Below are positions 30,805 through 44,425 of a stretch of 64,000 bases of DNA, piece after piece. Within the stretch, counting starts at the first letter, position 1, and the number at the start of each line of letters is the position of its first letter. The notes under the pieces are model-generated. The model saw nothing but the letters and a program-made list of their open reading frames with translations. It was not told the DNA's origin and made no database searches. Source of the stretch: Bordetella parapertussis. GTDB taxonomy: Bacteria > Pseudomonadota > Gammaproteobacteria > Burkholderiales > SG8-41. The stretch is from NCBI GenBank assembly GCA_945906815.1, contig CAMDRT010000020.1, positions 1-64,000 on the forward strand. The letters are read 5' to 3'. Both the position numbers and the translations under genes were made by a program.

Positions 30805-31677
30805 ATGGCTAAACTCAAAGGTCTGGGACGCGGCCTCGATGCGCTGCTCGGCGGTGACGAACCGGTGGCGACCCCGGCAGCCACGCAGGGCGACACCCAG
30901 CGCGAACTCGCGGTGGATACGCTGCAGCCGGGGAAATATCAGCCGCGCACGCGGATGGATCAAGAGGCGCTCAAAGCACTTGCCGAATCGATCAAAACGC
31001 AGGGCGTGATTCAACCGATCCTGGTGCGTCCGATCGACGACGCCCAGCAGGGCAGCAAGTTTGAAATCATCGCCGGCGAACGCCGCTGGCGCGCCGCACG
31101 CATGGCGGGCTTGCAGTCGGTGCCGGTGGTCATTCGCGACATACCCGATAACCAGGCGCTGGCAGTAGCGTTGGTAGAAAATATCCAGCGCGAAGATCTC
31201 AATCCACTCGAGCAGGCCATTGCCATACAACGGCTCATCCATGAGTTTGGTTTGACGCACCAGAGTGCGGCCGACGCATTGGGCCGCTCGCGCACAGCCG
31301 TAACCAACCTATTACGCTTGTTGGAACTCGCGCCGCCCGTGCGAGAATTGTTGGCGGAAGGCCAACTCGATATGGGTCACGCGCGCGCCTTGCTGGCCTT
31401 GCCGGCGTTGCGCCAGGTTGAATTCGCTCATGAGATCATCGCAAGAGGCATGACAGTACGCGAAGTCGAGAAACGTGTGAACGAATGGATGGCCCGTCCC
31501 AAGCCGCGTGCGCCGCGCACCGTCGATCGTGATGTGGCGCGGTTGCAGGAAGACCTCGCGCAAAAATTGGGCACACGCGTGCAGATCAAGCAAAAAAACA
31601 AAGGCCGTGGCGCGCTGATCGTGGAATACAGCAACCTTGATCAACTCGAAGTGTTGCTCGAAAAGCTCAGGCGCTAG
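30805..31677 (+). CDS. parB: chromosome partitioning protein ParB (Spo0J)
   Basis: The 290-residue CTP-dependent DNA clamp binds parS and spreads. The order is an N-terminal tail, the CTPase/ParB domain (YQPRTRMDQEALKALAESI at about 50, GERRWRAARMAGL near 93 and ENIQREDLNPLEQA near 130), and the parS-recognition HTH (QSAADALGRSRTAVTNLLRLL near 150-172). A C-terminal dimerisation domain ends YSNLDQLEVLLEKLRR. It overlaps no gene and ends 80 bases before atpI. Perfect cognate parS sites are present in the window. Confidence 0.95.
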   Translation: MAKLKGLGRGLDALLGGDEPVATPAATQGDTQRELAVDTLQPGKYQPRTRMDQEALKALAESIKTQGVIQPILVRPIDDAQQGSKFEIIAGERRWRAARMAGLQSVPVVIRDIPDNQALAVALVENIQREDLNPLEQAIAIQRLIHEFGLTHQSAADALGRSRTAVTNLLRLLELAPPVRELLAEGQLDMGHARALLALPALRQVEFAHEIIARGMTVREVEKRVNEWMARPKPRAPRTVDRDVARLQEDLAQKLGTRVQIKQKNKGRGALIVEYSNLDQLEVLLEKLRR

Positions 31678-31699
31678 GACATGCGGCTGCGCACCACAT

Positions 31700-31729
31700 T
31701 TGACCCGCGGCCATAAAAGCGCGTACACT
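31700..31729 (+). promoter_or_regulatory. candidate sigma-70 promoter of the atp operon
   Basis: TTGACC (31700-31705) and TACACT (31724-31729) are separated by 18 bases, and the -10 box ends 28 bases before atpI. The match is good but a weak promoter elsewhere in the gap cannot be excluded. Confidence 0.5.
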
Positions 31730-31757
31730 CAAGGGGTTTGCTGCTGACGCAATTCGG

Positions 31758-32141
31758 ATGGCGGTTACAATACTGAAACGCATCGAGAGCAAACCCATAC
31801 GCACCGTTTTGGGCTGGCAGATTTATGCGACCGTCGTAATTGCGCTGGGTGCCGGGCTGTGGGCTGGCTGGCACGGCGCGATCTCTGCGGTTTTGGGGGG
31901 CGGCATTAACCAAATAGCGGACTTGGCTTACGCCCTGTTGGTTTCGGGTGGTGGCATTAGAACAGCGGGGAATACCCTGCGCACGCTTTTCCGGGCGGAA
32001 GCGGTACGCGTACTGCTGATCGTATTTTTGTTGGGCGCGGCATTGACGGCCTACCAAGAGGTCGTGCACCCGGCGTTTTTTATGTCGTTCGTCGTGTCGG
32101 TGCTTGTGTTCCGCGCGGCGATAGTGGTTAAAGAGTCCTAA
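31758..32141 (+). CDS. atpI: ATP synthase subunit I
   Basis: The 127-residue membrane protein has four predicted hydrophobic helices (about 20-40, 43-62, 84-100, 105-122) and stands in the atpI position just before atpB. AtpI proteins help assemble the c-ring and may aid Mg2+ handling; they are not part of the finished enzyme. Sequence conservation is low in this family, so the call rests on position, size and topology. Confidence 0.8.
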   Translation: MAVTILKRIESKPIRTVLGWQIYATVVIALGAGLWAGWHGAISAVLGGGINQIADLAYALLVSGGGIRTAGNTLRTLFRAEAVRVLLIVFLLGAALTAYQEVVHPAFFMSFVVSVLVFRAAIVVKES

Positions 32142-32178
32142 TCGTAATTGTCCAAGAAGTAGTCTACGAGACAGCACC

Positions 32179-32988
32179 ATGGCCGCCGCAGGACAAGAAC
32201 TCACCCCGACCAGTTACATCGGTCACCATCTTACCAACCGCACGGTATCGCTGGGCGACGGTCCGTTCTGGACGCTGCATCTCGACACGTTTCTAACCGC
32301 AGTCATGCTGGGCATCGTGGGTTTCGGCTGTTTGTGGTGGATCGTGCGTGGCGCAACCGCTGGCGTACCGAATAAGCGCCAAGCCTTCGTCGAACTATTA
32401 TTCGATTTCGTAGACGATCAAGTCAAAGGCATTTTCCACGGCAACCGCGCGTTTGTAGCGCCGCTGGCGCTAACGGTGTTTGTGTGGGTGCTACTGATGA
32501 ATGCGATGGATTTTATTCCGGTCGATATCGCGTCGGTGTTTACTGCAAACGTGCTGCAGCAACACGAGTGGAAGCCGGTGCCGACTTCGGACGTCAACAC
32601 CACCTTCGCGCTGGCGCTCTCGGTGTGGGTGCTGATGCTGTTTTACAACGTCAAAGTCAAAGGCATCGGCGGCTGGACGCATGAGTTATTCTGTACCCCG
32701 TTCGGTAGCAATTTCCTGCTGTGGCCGCTGAACTTTTTATTCAATCTGGTGGAATACATCTCCAAGCCGCTGTCACACTCACTGCGGCTTTACGGCAATA
32801 TCTACGCTGGTGAAATTATTTTCATGTTGCTGTGGATGTGGGCTGCCACCGGGTTGCTGGGCTCGGCAGCCGGCGGCGTGCTGGCGCTGGGCTGGGCAAT
32901 ATTCCATATTCTTATCGTACTGCTGCAAGCCTACATTTTCATGATGCTCACCATCGTCTATATGGCGATGGCGCACGAGAGCCATTAA
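32179..32988 (+). CDS. atpB: F1Fo ATP synthase subunit a
   Basis: The 269-residue Fo stator channel is recognised by the helix with the essential arginine, [19 protein letters not shown], and by the C-terminal helix [19 protein letters not shown]. Five membrane helices are evident. Together with the c-ring it carries protons across the inner membrane. The beta/gammaproteobacterial ATP synthase a subunit usually has 260-290 residues, which fits. It is 37 bases downstream of atpI. Confidence 0.96.
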   Translation: MAAAGQELTPTSYIGHHLTNRTVSLGDGPFWTLHLDTFLTAVMLGIVGFGCLWWIVRGATAGVPNKRQAFVELLFDFVDDQVKGIFHGNRAFVAPLALTVFVWVLLMNAMDFIPVDIASVFTANVLQQHEWKPVPTSDVNTTFALALSVWVLMLFYNVKVKGIGGWTHELFCTPFGSNFLLWPLNFLFNLVEYISKPLSHSLRLYGNIYAGEIIFMLLWMWAATGLLGSAAGGVLALGWAIFHILIVLLQAYIFMMLTIVYMAMAHESH

Positions 32989-32995
32989 AAAATAA

Positions 32996-33307
<312 letters not shown>

Positions 33308-33332
33308 ACTACCGTTCCCGCAGGGGAAGCCT

Positions 33333-33803
33333 ATGAACCTAAACGTTACGTTGGTTGCTCAGGCGATCACGTTCTTCGTCTTCATTTTTTTCTGTGCGAA
33401 GTTCGTGTGGCCGCCGATGGTGAGAGCTATCGAAGCGCGACAGAAGCAAATCGCTGATGGACTGACAGCAGCCGAAGACGGCAAGAAGTCACTGGAAAGC
33501 GCCTCCAAACAAGCGGAGGTCGCCATTGCGCAGGCGCGCGCACGGGCGACAGAAATCGTCGGCCAGGCGGAGAAGCGCGTAAGCCAGATGATCGAAGAAG
33601 CGAAACTCGCGGCCAAGGCCGAAGGAGATCGCGAAAAGGCCGCAGCGAAATCCGAGATTGAACAGGAAGTGTCGCGCGCGAAAGAGACCTTGCGCACGCA
33701 GGTCGCCACCCTGGCGGTCGCGGGCGCTGAGAAAATTCTTAAGCGCGAAGTCGATGCCAAAGCGCACGCTGATATTTTGTCCGACGTGCAAAACCAGTTG
33801 TAA
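33333..33803 (+). CDS. atpF: F1Fo ATP synthase subunit b
   Basis: The 156-residue protein has one N-terminal membrane helix ([20 protein letters not shown], 7-26) followed by a long charged helix rich in Ala, Glu and Lys that forms the peripheral stalk dimer. Length equals E. coli subunit b (156). It is 25 bases after atpE and 11 before atpH in the operon. Confidence 0.95.
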   Translation: MNLNVTLVAQAITFFVFIFFCAKFVWPPMVRAIEARQKQIADGLTAAEDGKKSLESASKQAEVAIAQARARATEIVGQAEKRVSQMIEEAKLAAKAEGDREKAAAKSEIEQEVSRAKETLRTQVATLAVAGAEKILKREVDAKAHADILSDVQNQL

Positions 33804-33814
33804 TTTGATCTGTC

Positions 33815-34351
33815 ATGGCCGAACCTGTAACCATAGCTCGACCCTACGCTGAAGCGGTGTTCAAGATCGCGCACGAACGCGGCGCGCTGCCGGTCTGGTC
33901 GGATGCACTCGCCAACATCGACGGCGTGGTGGCGGACGCGCGGGTGCAGGCCTGCATCAGTGATCCCAAAGTCAGCGCGCAGCAACTCGAAGGCCTGGTG
34001 CTCGGCGTGATGGGTGACAAGCTTGCCGCCGACGCGCGCAACCTGGTGCAAGTGCTGGTGCAAAATAACCGGCTGGATCTGATGCCGCTGATTCGTTCAC
34101 ACTATGAAGCCCTCAAGCGTGAACAAGAAGGCATGCTCGAAGCCACCATCATCTCGGCGCTGGAAATGAGCGCTGATCAGGTGCGGCAGCTCGTCGCGCG
34201 GCTCGAAACCAAATATCAACGCAAAATCACGGCGCAGGTTGAAACCGACGCGGCCCTGATCGGCGGCGTGAAAATCATTGTCGGCGACAAAGTGATTGAT
34301 GCTACCGTGCGCGGCAAACTCGACGCCATGGCTGCCTCACTTGTCAACTGA
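33815..34351 (+). CDS. atpH: F1Fo ATP synthase subunit delta
   Basis: The 178-residue delta subunit links the peripheral stalk to the alpha subunits. The N-terminal ARPYAEAVFKIAHERGALPVW is family-typical, and the C-terminal part has LIGGVKIIVGDKVIDATVRGKL, the conserved end of the family. It is placed between atpF and atpA as in other bacteria. Confidence 0.95.
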   Translation: MAEPVTIARPYAEAVFKIAHERGALPVWSDALANIDGVVADARVQACISDPKVSAQQLEGLVLGVMGDKLAADARNLVQVLVQNNRLDLMPLIRSHYEALKREQEGMLEATIISALEMSADQVRQLVARLETKYQRKITAQVETDAALIGGVKIIVGDKVIDATVRGKLDAMAASLVN

Positions 34352-34382
34352 GTTACCCATTAAGTAGTTCTCGGAGCACACT

Positions 34383-35924
<1,542 letters not shown>

Positions 35925-35943
35925 GCATAAATTTTATAATAGC

Positions 35944-35962
35944 GTTATAAAACAAATACTTA
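35944..35962 (-). other. AT-rich intergenic motif, copy c
   Basis: Read on the minus strand this is TAAGTATTTGTTTTATAAC, nearly the copy at 10890. It fills the atpA-atpG gap, four bases before atpG, which is inside an operon and in the opposite orientation to the genes. Confidence 0.35.
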
Positions 35963-35966
35963 TATC

Positions 35967-36830
35967 ATGGCAGGCTCCAAGGAAATCCGCACCAAGATCA
36001 AGAGCGTGCAAAACACGCGCAAGATCACCAAGGCCATGGAAATGGTTGCGGCTTCCAAAATGCGCAAGGCGCAGGACCGCATGCGTACTGCACGGCCGTA
36101 CGCGGAAAAAATCCGCAATGTAGCCGCACACCTCAGTCACGCGAATCCAGAATACCGCCATCCGTTTCTGGTGCATCGGGATTCGGTAAAGCGCATCGGC
36201 ATCATCGTTATTACTACCGACAAGGGATTGTGTGGCGGTCTGAATACCAACATTCTGCGTCTGGCGCTGGGCAAGATAAAAGAATGGGAAGCAGAGGGCG
36301 AAGAAATAGAAATTTGCGCCGTCGGCAACAAAGGTCTGGGTTTTATGCAGCGGCTGGGCGCGAATATTGTTTCGCAGATTACCGGTCTGGGTGACCGCCC
36401 ACAGATGGAAAAGCTGATCGGGGCAGTGAAAATAATGCTCGACGGCTACACGCAGGATCGCTTCGACCGCTTGATGATTTTTAACACGCGCTTCGTTAAT
36501 ACTATGAAGCAGGAACCGGTGATGGAGCAATTGCTGCCCTTGACCGGAGATACGCTGGGCGCACCAGAAGGCAATTGGGATTACATCTACGAACCTGATG
36601 CCAAAGTGGTATTGGAGCAAGTGCTCACACGCTACATAGAAGCGCTTATTTATCAGGCAGTTACAGAGAATATGGCCTCAGAGCAGTCGGCGCGCATGGT
36701 GGCGATGAAGGCTGCGTCCGATAATGCAGCGACGGTGATAGACGAACTGACATTAATTTACAACAAATCACGCCAGGCGAGCATCACCAAGGAATTGTCC
36801 GAAATTGTTGCCGGCGCGGCAGCGGTGTAA
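35967..36830 (+). CDS. atpG: F1Fo ATP synthase subunit gamma
   Basis: The 287-residue central-stalk subunit couples c-ring rotation to catalysis. It has the coiled-coil ends: N-terminal [32 protein letters not shown] and C-terminal [48 protein letters not shown] near 77 is a further family signature. Length equals E. coli gamma. It lies between atpA and atpD. Confidence 0.96.
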   Translation: MAGSKEIRTKIKSVQNTRKITKAMEMVAASKMRKAQDRMRTARPYAEKIRNVAAHLSHANPEYRHPFLVHRDSVKRIGIIVITTDKGLCGGLNTNILRLALGKIKEWEAEGEEIEICAVGNKGLGFMQRLGANIVSQITGLGDRPQMEKLIGAVKIMLDGYTQDRFDRLMIFNTRFVNTMKQEPVMEQLLPLTGDTLGAPEGNWDYIYEPDAKVVLEQVLTRYIEALIYQAVTENMASEQSARMVAMKAASDNAATVIDELTLIYNKSRQASITKELSEIVAGAAAV

Positions 36831-36866
36831 TGATTAACAGCAATGGCTTTTGAAGTATCTTATTAG

Positions 36867-38348
<1,482 letters not shown>

Positions 38349-38355
38349 GAAAATT

Positions 38356-38778
38356 ATGGCCAATACTTTGCACGTAGACGTCGTCAGCGCCGAAGAACAA
38401 ATTTACTCCGGTGAAGCGGAGTTCGTGGTGCTGCCTGGTGAAGCCGGCGAACTCGGCATCTATCCGCGCCACACGCCGTTGATCACGCGTATCAAGGCCG
38501 GTGCGGTGCGAATTAAAGTGCCGGGTCAGGCCGAAGACGAGTTTGTCTTCGTCGCGGGCGGCGTACTGGAAGTGCAACCCCAAGTGGTAACCGTGCTGGC
38601 CGATACCGCGATCCGCGGCAAGGATTTAGACGAGGCCAAGGCAAACGAAGCGCTCAAGCACAACGAGGAAGCGCGCAAGAACGCCCAGAGCAAGCAGGAA
38701 ATAGCCACTGTCGAGGCGGAATTCGCAGTATTAGCAGCGCAACTGGCGGCGATCCGAAAGCTGCGTGCAAAGCGTTGA
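38356..38778 (+). CDS. atpC: F1Fo ATP synthase subunit epsilon
   Basis: The 140-residue rotor subunit has the N-terminal beta-sandwich with [26 protein letters not shown] and a C-terminal helical hairpin rich in Ala, Glu and Lys that can inhibit ATP hydrolysis. Length fits E. coli epsilon (139). It is the last gene of the operon and is followed 20 bases later by an intrinsic terminator. The repeat upstream separates it from atpD by 79 bases, longer than other gaps in the operon. Confidence 0.95.
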   Translation: MANTLHVDVVSAEEQIYSGEAEFVVLPGEAGELGIYPRHTPLITRIKAGAVRIKVPGQAEDEFVFVAGGVLEVQPQVVTVLADTAIRGKDLDEAKANEALKHNEEARKNAQSKQEIATVEAEFAVLAAQLAAIRKLRAKR

Positions 38779-38798
38779 TTTCAGATGAGTGTCTAACT

Positions 38799-38829
38799 AA
38801 AGAGGCGGCTGTTAGCTGCCTCTTTTGTT
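38799..38829 (+). terminator. intrinsic terminator of the atp operon
   Basis: AAAGAGGCGGCT (38799-38810) pairs with AGCTGCCTCTTT (38814-38825) with one G-T pair and a three-base loop, followed by TGTTTT. It lies just after atpC and before glpD. Confidence 0.85.
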
Positions 38830-38865
38830 TTGCGGCAATGGAAGCGTATCCGCCAAGCTGAGCGC

Positions 38866-40377
38866 ATGACCAGCATTCCTACTGCAGTTGATTTGTTAAT
38901 CGTAGGCGGCGGCATCAACGGCGTCGGTATTGCGCGCGATGCGGCGGGACGCGGTCTCAAAGTGTTGCTGTGCGAGCAGCACGATCTCGCGCAGCATACC
39001 TCGTCCGCCAGCAGTAAGCTGGTGCATGGCGGCCTGCGTTATCTCGAGCAATTTGAATTCCGCCTAGTCTCCGAAGCGCTGGGCGAGCGCGAAGTGTTGC
39101 TGCGCGCAGCTCCACATATCGTGCATCCGCTGCGCTTTGTGATGCCGCATGTGCCGGAGTTGCGACCGGCGTGGATGATACGCGCGGGCTTGTTTTTGTA
39201 TGACTATCTGGCGCGCCGCGATACGCTGCCTGGCTCGCACCGCGTTGATCTGCGCGCACCACCATACCGCGATGGACTCAAACCCGGCCTTTCCACCGGC
39301 TTTATCTATTCCGATTGCTGGGTGGATGATGCGCGCTTGGTGATCGCCAACGCGTGTGCCGCAGCGGATCTCGGCGCGACGGTTTTAACCCGCACCCGAT
39401 GCACCACCGCACACAGAGAGGGCGCGCTGTGGCATGTGTCCCTGCAACCTCAAAACGCCGCGCCTATAGCGCTAAGCTGCCGTGCTCTGGTCAATGCCAG
39501 CGGCCCGTGGGCAAAACAGTTTATCCATGAAAACCTGCGCTTATCCACAACCTTCGGGCTCAAGCTGGTCAAGGGTAGCCATATCGTGGTGCCGCGCATT
39601 TACGCGGGAGCACACGCCTTCATACTGCAAAACGAGGATCGGCGAGTGGTGTTTGCGTATCCCTATGAGCAGCACTACACGCTCATCGGCACCACCGATG
39701 TCGAGCATGACGCAGAACCGGGCGCTGGTGCGACCAGCGCCGAAGAAGTCGACTATCTGTGCCGCGCCGCCAATCGCTACTTTGGGCGCGCGCTGAGCGC
39801 TGCCGATGTCGTGTGGCGCTACAGCGGCGTGCGCCCCTTGTTCGATGACGGCGCAAAGCACGTATCGAAAATAACCCGCGACTACACCCTGCGGGTCGAT
39901 GGCGATACGCAGGCCGCGCCCGCGCTCTCGGTATTCGGTGGCAAGATCACCACCTACCGCAAACTCGCGGAACAAGCACTGCAAAAGCTCGCTGAATGGT
40001 TTCCGCACATGCAGCCGTCGTGGACAGAACAGGCGCCATTGCCCGGCGGCAGACTGGAGGGCTGCTCCGTGAGCGAGTACGTGGAGCAAGTCCATGCCCG
40101 GCGCCCCGGCATACCGGCGGCACACATCGACGCGCTGGTTCGCCGCCATGGTGACGCCACTCTCACGCTACTGGGCGAGGCTAAAACGCTAGACGATTGT
40201 GGCCTACACTTTGGCCATACCCTTTATGCCAACGAGGTCGACTACCTGTGCAAACGTGAGTGGGCGCTTACGTCCGAGGATGTGCTGTGGCGTCGAACCA
40301 AGTGCGGACTGCATTTAAATTCACTGCAAAAACAATCACTTGAGACTTATCTACGCAATGCCACCGCTGTGCGATAA
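38866..40377 (+). CDS. glpD: aerobic glycerol-3-phosphate dehydrogenase
   Basis: The 503-residue FAD enzyme oxidises glycerol 3-phosphate to dihydroxyacetone phosphate at the inner membrane and passes electrons to quinone. It has DLLIVGGGINGVGIARDAAGRG (FAD-binding, residues 8-29), SSASSKLVHGGLRYLEQFEF, and the C-terminal cap with EVDYLCKREWALTSEDVLWRRTK, all diagnostic of GlpD. I chose ATG 38866, where homologues begin. The Shine-Dalgarno is weak. glmU starts nine bases after the stop, so the two may share a transcript. Confidence 0.93.
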   Translation: MTSIPTAVDLLIVGGGINGVGIARDAAGRGLKVLLCEQHDLAQHTSSASSKLVHGGLRYLEQFEFRLVSEALGEREVLLRAAPHIVHPLRFVMPHVPELRPAWMIRAGLFLYDYLARRDTLPGSHRVDLRAPPYRDGLKPGLSTGFIYSDCWVDDARLVIANACAAADLGATVLTRTRCTTAHREGALWHVSLQPQNAAPIALSCRALVNASGPWAKQFIHENLRLSTTFGLKLVKGSHIVVPRIYAGAHAFILQNEDRRVVFAYPYEQHYTLIGTTDVEHDAEPGAGATSAEEVDYLCRAANRYFGRALSAADVVWRYSGVRPLFDDGAKHVSKITRDYTLRVDGDTQAAPALSVFGGKITTYRKLAEQALQKLAEWFPHMQPSWTEQAPLPGGRLEGCSVSEYVEQVHARRPGIPAAHIDALVRRHGDATLTLLGEAKTLDDCGLHFGHTLYANEVDYLCKREWALTSEDVLWRRTKCGLHLNSLQKQSLETYLRNATAVR

Positions 40378-40386
40378 TACCTATCT

Positions 40387-41751
40387 ATGCCACTTAACGT
40401 AGTAGTGCTGGCCGCCGGACAGGGCAAGCGCATGCATTCCAGCCTGCCCAAGGTGCTGCATTTGCTGGCAGGACGCCCCTTGCTGGCGCATGTGCTGGAC
40501 GCTGCACGCGCCTTGTCGCCCGCCAAAATTATTGTGGTTACCGGCCATGAGGCCGCGCTGGTACGAGCCGCTTGCGCCGCGCCGGATGTCGTTTTTGTGG
40601 ATCAAATGCCACAACTGGGGACAGGCCACGCCGTACAGCAGGCGGCAGGTGAACTGCTGCCGGGAGGCAAGACGCTGGTGTTGCTGGGTGACGTGCCCTT
40701 GATACAGGCCTCGACGCTAAAGCCGTTGCTTGAGGGTGCAGTCAACCGGGTGTCGATGCTGACCGCGTTGCCGGAGAGTGCACAAGGCTATGGCAGGGTG
40801 GTGCGCGATGCGCGCAAAAAAATTCATCGCGTGGTCGAACAGAAGGACGCCACCCAAGCGCAACTCAAAATACGCGAAATTAATACCGGCATCTTTTGTT
40901 ACCCTACCGCGCGCCTAGCGGCATGGCTGGGCCGACTTAAGAACCATAACGCGCAGGGCGAGTACTACATTACCGACGTGCTGCCGATGGCAATAAAAGC
41001 ACGCGTGCCGGTTGAAGGCGTGCTGTGCGATGACGCCGTTCAAGTAGAGGGTATCAACACGCGTACGCAACTGGCGCGGCTCGAACGGTTGCATCAACAA
41101 CGCCTGGCTACGCGCTTCCTGGAGCAGGGTGTGGCCATCGCCGACCCTGCGCGCATGGATGTGCGCGGCGATCTGAGTTGCGGCCAGGATGTCACTATCG
41201 ATATCGGCTGCATCTTTGAGGGCCGGGTAAAGCTGGGCGACGGGGTACGGGTAAATGCCTACTGTGTATTGCGTGATGTTGAAATTGCCGCGGGCACGCG
41301 CATAGAGTCGTTTAGCCATTTGGCGCAAGCCACCATAGGCACGAATTGTCGTATCGGCCCCTATGCGCGCATCCGGCCCGACACCCAGCTCGCGGACGAT
41401 GTGCATATCGGAAACTTTGTCGAAGTGAAAGCCAGTGAAATCGGCAACGGCTCCAAGGCGAATCATTTGGCCTATATAGGCGACACCACGGTCGGCCGCA
41501 ATGTTAACGTCGGCGCGGGCACCATTACCTGCAATTACGATGGCGCGAACAAACATCGTACGATCATTGAAGATGATGTGTTTATCGGTTCCGACACGCA
41601 GTTGGTCGCACCCGTCACCGTGCGGCGGGGTGCAACCATAGGTGCTGGCGCGACGATTACCAAAGAAGCGCCAGCCGGCCAGTTGACCCTGTCGCGCGCC
41701 AAGCAGGTTTCCCTAGCAGACTGGAAACGGCCGCTAAAAAAACGCGCATGA
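40387..41751 (+). CDS. glmU: bifunctional N-acetylglucosamine-1-phosphate uridyltransferase / glucosamine-1-phosphate acetyltransferase
   Basis: The 454-residue enzyme makes UDP-N-acetylglucosamine in its last two steps. The N-terminal nucleotidyltransferase domain has [20 protein letters not shown] (6-25) and [16 protein letters not shown]. The C-terminal left-handed beta-helix has hexapeptide repeats and the catalytic His in [14 protein letters not shown] (about 360). It is nine bases after glpD and 40 before glmS, which supplies its substrate via GlmM. Confidence 0.96.
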   Translation: MPLNVVVLAAGQGKRMHSSLPKVLHLLAGRPLLAHVLDAARALSPAKIIVVTGHEAALVRAACAAPDVVFVDQMPQLGTGHAVQQAAGELLPGGKTLVLLGDVPLIQASTLKPLLEGAVNRVSMLTALPESAQGYGRVVRDARKKIHRVVEQKDATQAQLKIREINTGIFCYPTARLAAWLGRLKNHNAQGEYYITDVLPMAIKARVPVEGVLCDDAVQVEGINTRTQLARLERLHQQRLATRFLEQGVAIADPARMDVRGDLSCGQDVTIDIGCIFEGRVKLGDGVRVNAYCVLRDVEIAAGTRIESFSHLAQATIGTNCRIGPYARIRPDTQLADDVHIGNFVEVKASEIGNGSKANHLAYIGDTTVGRNVNVGAGTITCNYDGANKHRTIIEDDVFIGSDTQLVAPVTVRRGATIGAGATITKEAPAGQLTLSRAKQVSLADWKRPLKKRA

Positions 41752-41791
41752 CCACGGCGCGGCCAGCCGTAGTAACTCATCGGGATTTCTC

Positions 41792-43633
41792 ATGTGCGGA
41801 ATTGTAGGCGTAGCCTCGACCCAAAACAGCGTTGATATACTGATCGGCGGTATCCGCAAGCTCGAATATCGCGGCTACGATTCAACCGGTATCGCCTATG
41901 TTGCGGGCGGGCATTTGTCGCGACTGCGCTCCACGGGGCGCGTGGCGCAGCTCGATGCACTGGCGAAAAAGAAAAAGGTGATTGCGCTAACCGGACTCGC
42001 CCACACGCGTTGGGCCACGCACGGCGTGCCCTCGGAGGGTAATGCGCACCCGCATTTTTCCGTGCGCGCCGGCCTGGAAATCGGCATCGTGCACAATGGC
42101 ATCGTTGAAAATCACGAGGTGCTGCGCGCGCGCATGAAAGCCCGGGGCTATCGCTTTACTTCGCAGACCGACACCGAAGTGATGGTGCACCATGTGCATT
42201 CGCTGGTGGCGGCCGGCCTGCCGCTATTCGCGGCGGTGCAAAAAGCCAGCAGTGCCTGGGATGGGGCCTATGCGGTTGGATTTGTCTCGAATCAGGAGCC
42301 GCAAGTAGTCGTCGGTGCACGCAAAGGCTCGCCGCTGCTGGTGGGACTGGGCAAAAACGAAAACTTTCTGGCGTCGGACGCCAGCGCCCTCCTCGCGCGC
42401 ACGCGCGACATGGTTTATTTGCATGAAGGCGACGTGGTCGAGCTGCGCCCGCATCGCGTATCGATTTGCGACGCGCGCGGCAAAGCCGTCCGCCGCAGCA
42501 CCACGCGCAGCCAGCTCAATGCCGATGCCGCCGACCTTGGCCGCTACCAGCATTACATGCAAAAAGAAATATTCGAGCAGCCGGGCGCCATCGCCAACAC
42601 CCTGGAAATGGTGATGAACGCACGTTCGCTGCATCCCAATTTGTTTGGTGCGCCCGCGGAAAAAGTATTCAGCAAAACCCACCAGATACTGATACTCGCC
42701 TGCGGCACCAGCTATCACGCGGGTTTAGTGGCGCGCTATTGGCTGGAAGCCATCGCCGGCATTTCAACCAACGTGGAAATTGCCAGCGAGTACCGTTACC
42801 GCGACCCGGTGGCCACACGCGGCACGCTGGTGATTACGATTTCACAATCGGGGGAGACCGCGGATACGCTGGCCGCGCTCAAACACGCGCAAGGGCTGGG
42901 ACTCAAAGACACACTCACCATATGCAACGTGCCGGAATCGGCATTGATCCGGCAATCGAAGCTGCGCTTTCTCACGCGTGCGGGACCAGAAATCGGCGTT
43001 GCCTCCACCAAAGCATTTACCACGCAACTGGCCGCCTTGTTTGTGCTGACGCTGGTGCTCGCCAAACAGCGCGGCCGTCTCAGCGTCAAGCAGGAAGGCG
43101 ATTTGCTGGCCGCATTACGGCATCTGCCGCGCGCGATCGAAACGGTGTTGTCGGTGGAGCCGCAGATTGCAAAATGGGCGCGGCGTTTTAAAAACAAAAA
43201 CCATGCGTTATTTCTCGGCCGCGGCCTGCATTTCCCCATCGCCATGGAGGGCGCGTTAAAGCTCAAGGAAATCTCCTACATCCACGCGGAAGCCTACGCC
43301 GCAGGCGAGTTAAAGCATGGCCCGCTGGCACTGGTGGACGAAGCCATGCCGGTGATCACCGTCGCCCCCAACGACCAGTTGCTGGAAAAACTCAAATCCA
43401 ATTTGCAGGAAGTCAGCGCGCGCGGCGGCGAGCTGTATGTGTTTGCTGACAAAGGTGCGCGTATAGCGCAAGGCCCGCGACTGCGCGCGATCGAATTGGC
43501 TGGTCACGCCGGCCCGCTGTCACCCATCCTGCATGTCATACCGCTGCAACTGCTGGCGTATCACGTGGCGTTATTGAAAAAAACCGATGTGGATAAACCG
43601 CGCAACCTCGCGAAATCGGTGACGGTCGAGTAG
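41792..43633 (+). CDS. glmS: glutamine-fructose-6-phosphate aminotransferase (isomerising)
   Basis: The 613-residue protein converts fructose 6-phosphate and glutamine to glucosamine 6-phosphate. After Met1, Cys2 (MCGIVGVAS) is the glutaminase nucleophile. Two SIS domains follow (about 285-430 with [10 protein letters not shown], and 460-600 with [27 protein letters not shown]). It ends NLAKSVTVE, the conserved C-terminal tail. The last 117 bases are repeated in inverted orientation 0.8 kb downstream (44426-44543). No ribozyme-like leader is seen before the gene. Confidence 0.97.
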   Translation: MCGIVGVASTQNSVDILIGGIRKLEYRGYDSTGIAYVAGGHLSRLRSTGRVAQLDALAKKKKVIALTGLAHTRWATHGVPSEGNAHPHFSVRAGLEIGIVHNGIVENHEVLRARMKARGYRFTSQTDTEVMVHHVHSLVAAGLPLFAAVQKASSAWDGAYAVGFVSNQEPQVVVGARKGSPLLVGLGKNENFLASDASALLARTRDMVYLHEGDVVELRPHRVSICDARGKAVRRSTTRSQLNADAADLGRYQHYMQKEIFEQPGAIANTLEMVMNARSLHPNLFGAPAEKVFSKTHQILILACGTSYHAGLVARYWLEAIAGISTNVEIASEYRYRDPVATRGTLVITISQSGETADTLAALKHAQGLGLKDTLTICNVPESALIRQSKLRFLTRAGPEIGVASTKAFTTQLAALFVLTLVLAKQRGRLSVKQEGDLLAALRHLPRAIETVLSVEPQIAKWARRFKNKNHALFLGRGLHFPIAMEGALKLKEISYIHAEAYAAGELKHGPLALVDEAMPVITVAPNDQLLEKLKSNLQEVSARGGELYVFADKGARIAQGPRLRAIELAGHAGPLSPILHVIPLQLLAYHVALLKKTDVDKPRNLAKSVTVE

Positions 43634-43651
43634 CCCCGCAACGACGTCTCC

Positions 43652-43671
43652 CGCACTGTTGCGGCAGTGCG
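43652..43671. terminator. hairpin downstream of glmS
   Basis: CGCACTG (43652-43658) and CAGTGCG (43665-43671) form a seven-base perfect stem with a six-base loop 18 bases after the glmS stop. There is no U-tract, so termination here is only possible, not shown. Confidence 0.35.
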
Positions 43672-43772
43672 TCGCTGAACCATGTCTGCGTCACCAGCGG
43701 ACCGGTCTGTCTCGACATTTGACCGCTGAGTGAGAATCCATGACTGGGGGATTCCTTCGAAAAGGAAAGTTT

Positions 43773-44369
43773 TCAGTGCGTAGCTTTTCCGCATACACCG
43801 CAAAAAAGACTAGTACCAACGGAGATTATTTTTGCCAGTTTCCCACAGTTCGTGCAGTCGAGTACTTGATCCGTAATTGATCCACCAAGACTCTCCCAGT
43901 AGTCAGCACGAATCTCCGCTCTGCTACGTTGGATTTCCAAGGTTGATTCTGGCTTGAAAATTGTTAAAGGTTTAAATTCAAATCGTGTTTTAAATTCAAA
44001 AACCTTGATATTAGTTGTCACCAGCAATGCAGAGCGTGCGGCATCATCAAGCCCCATAGCCACCAATAGCCCACGAACCTTTTTCCCGGGAAACTCTGCT
44101 AGCAACGATCCCATGTAACTTTGAACTTGCCCTACGGCACTTCTTCCTGCAATGCCTCGCTTGACTTCAATTACCACATAGTCAGCATTTGCATCTTTTG
44201 CCAATATGTCAATTCGTCCAGAGTCTTTTCCAAAACCGATCGGATGTTCAATCTGAACCAGTTCAAGTGAAGATTCGCCAAGCAGATGTAAATTCTGAGC
44301 GAGATAAGCTTGCACCTCTTTCTCATAAAGAAGTTCAACTTTCTGATCTACTGAGTTATCAAATGCCAT
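43773..44369 (-). CDS. NucS/DUF91-like PD-(D/E)xK nuclease with C-terminal zinc ribbon
   Basis: The 198-residue protein has a nuclease core of the PD-(D/E)xK type: Asp54 in GRIDILA, Glu68-Val69-Lys70 in YVVIEVKRG, and a following helix with GQVQSYMG (Gln81, Gln83), the arrangement seen in DUF91/NucS-type endonucleases. The C-terminus has four cysteines (172, 175, 190, 193) as CTNC and CGVC, a probable zinc ribbon. G+C by eye is 35-43 percent against about 60 percent in glmS, pointing to transfer. It points toward glmS and has a decayed inverted glmS tail just upstream. A role in restriction-like defence or repair is possible but not shown. No Shine-Dalgarno is obvious. Confidence 0.7.
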   Translation of the reverse strand: MAFDNSVDQKVELLYEKEVQAYLAQNLHLLGESSLELVQIEHPIGFGKDSGRIDILAKDANADYVVIEVKRGIAGRSAVGQVQSYMGSLLAEFPGKKVRGLLVAMGLDDAARSALLVTTNIKVFEFKTRFEFKPLTIFKPESTLEIQRSRAEIRADYWESLGGSITDQVLDCTNCGKLAKIISVGTSLFCGVCGKATH

Positions 44370-44425
44370 GGTTTGATCGCGGATGCATTTTTTACTGCAC
44401 TACAAGTGCTGTAATTCTCAACAAT

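Noticed and set aside
41752..41791. glmS ribozyme before glmS
   Set aside because: The 40-base gap is far too short and the ribozyme is a feature of Firmicutes and some others.
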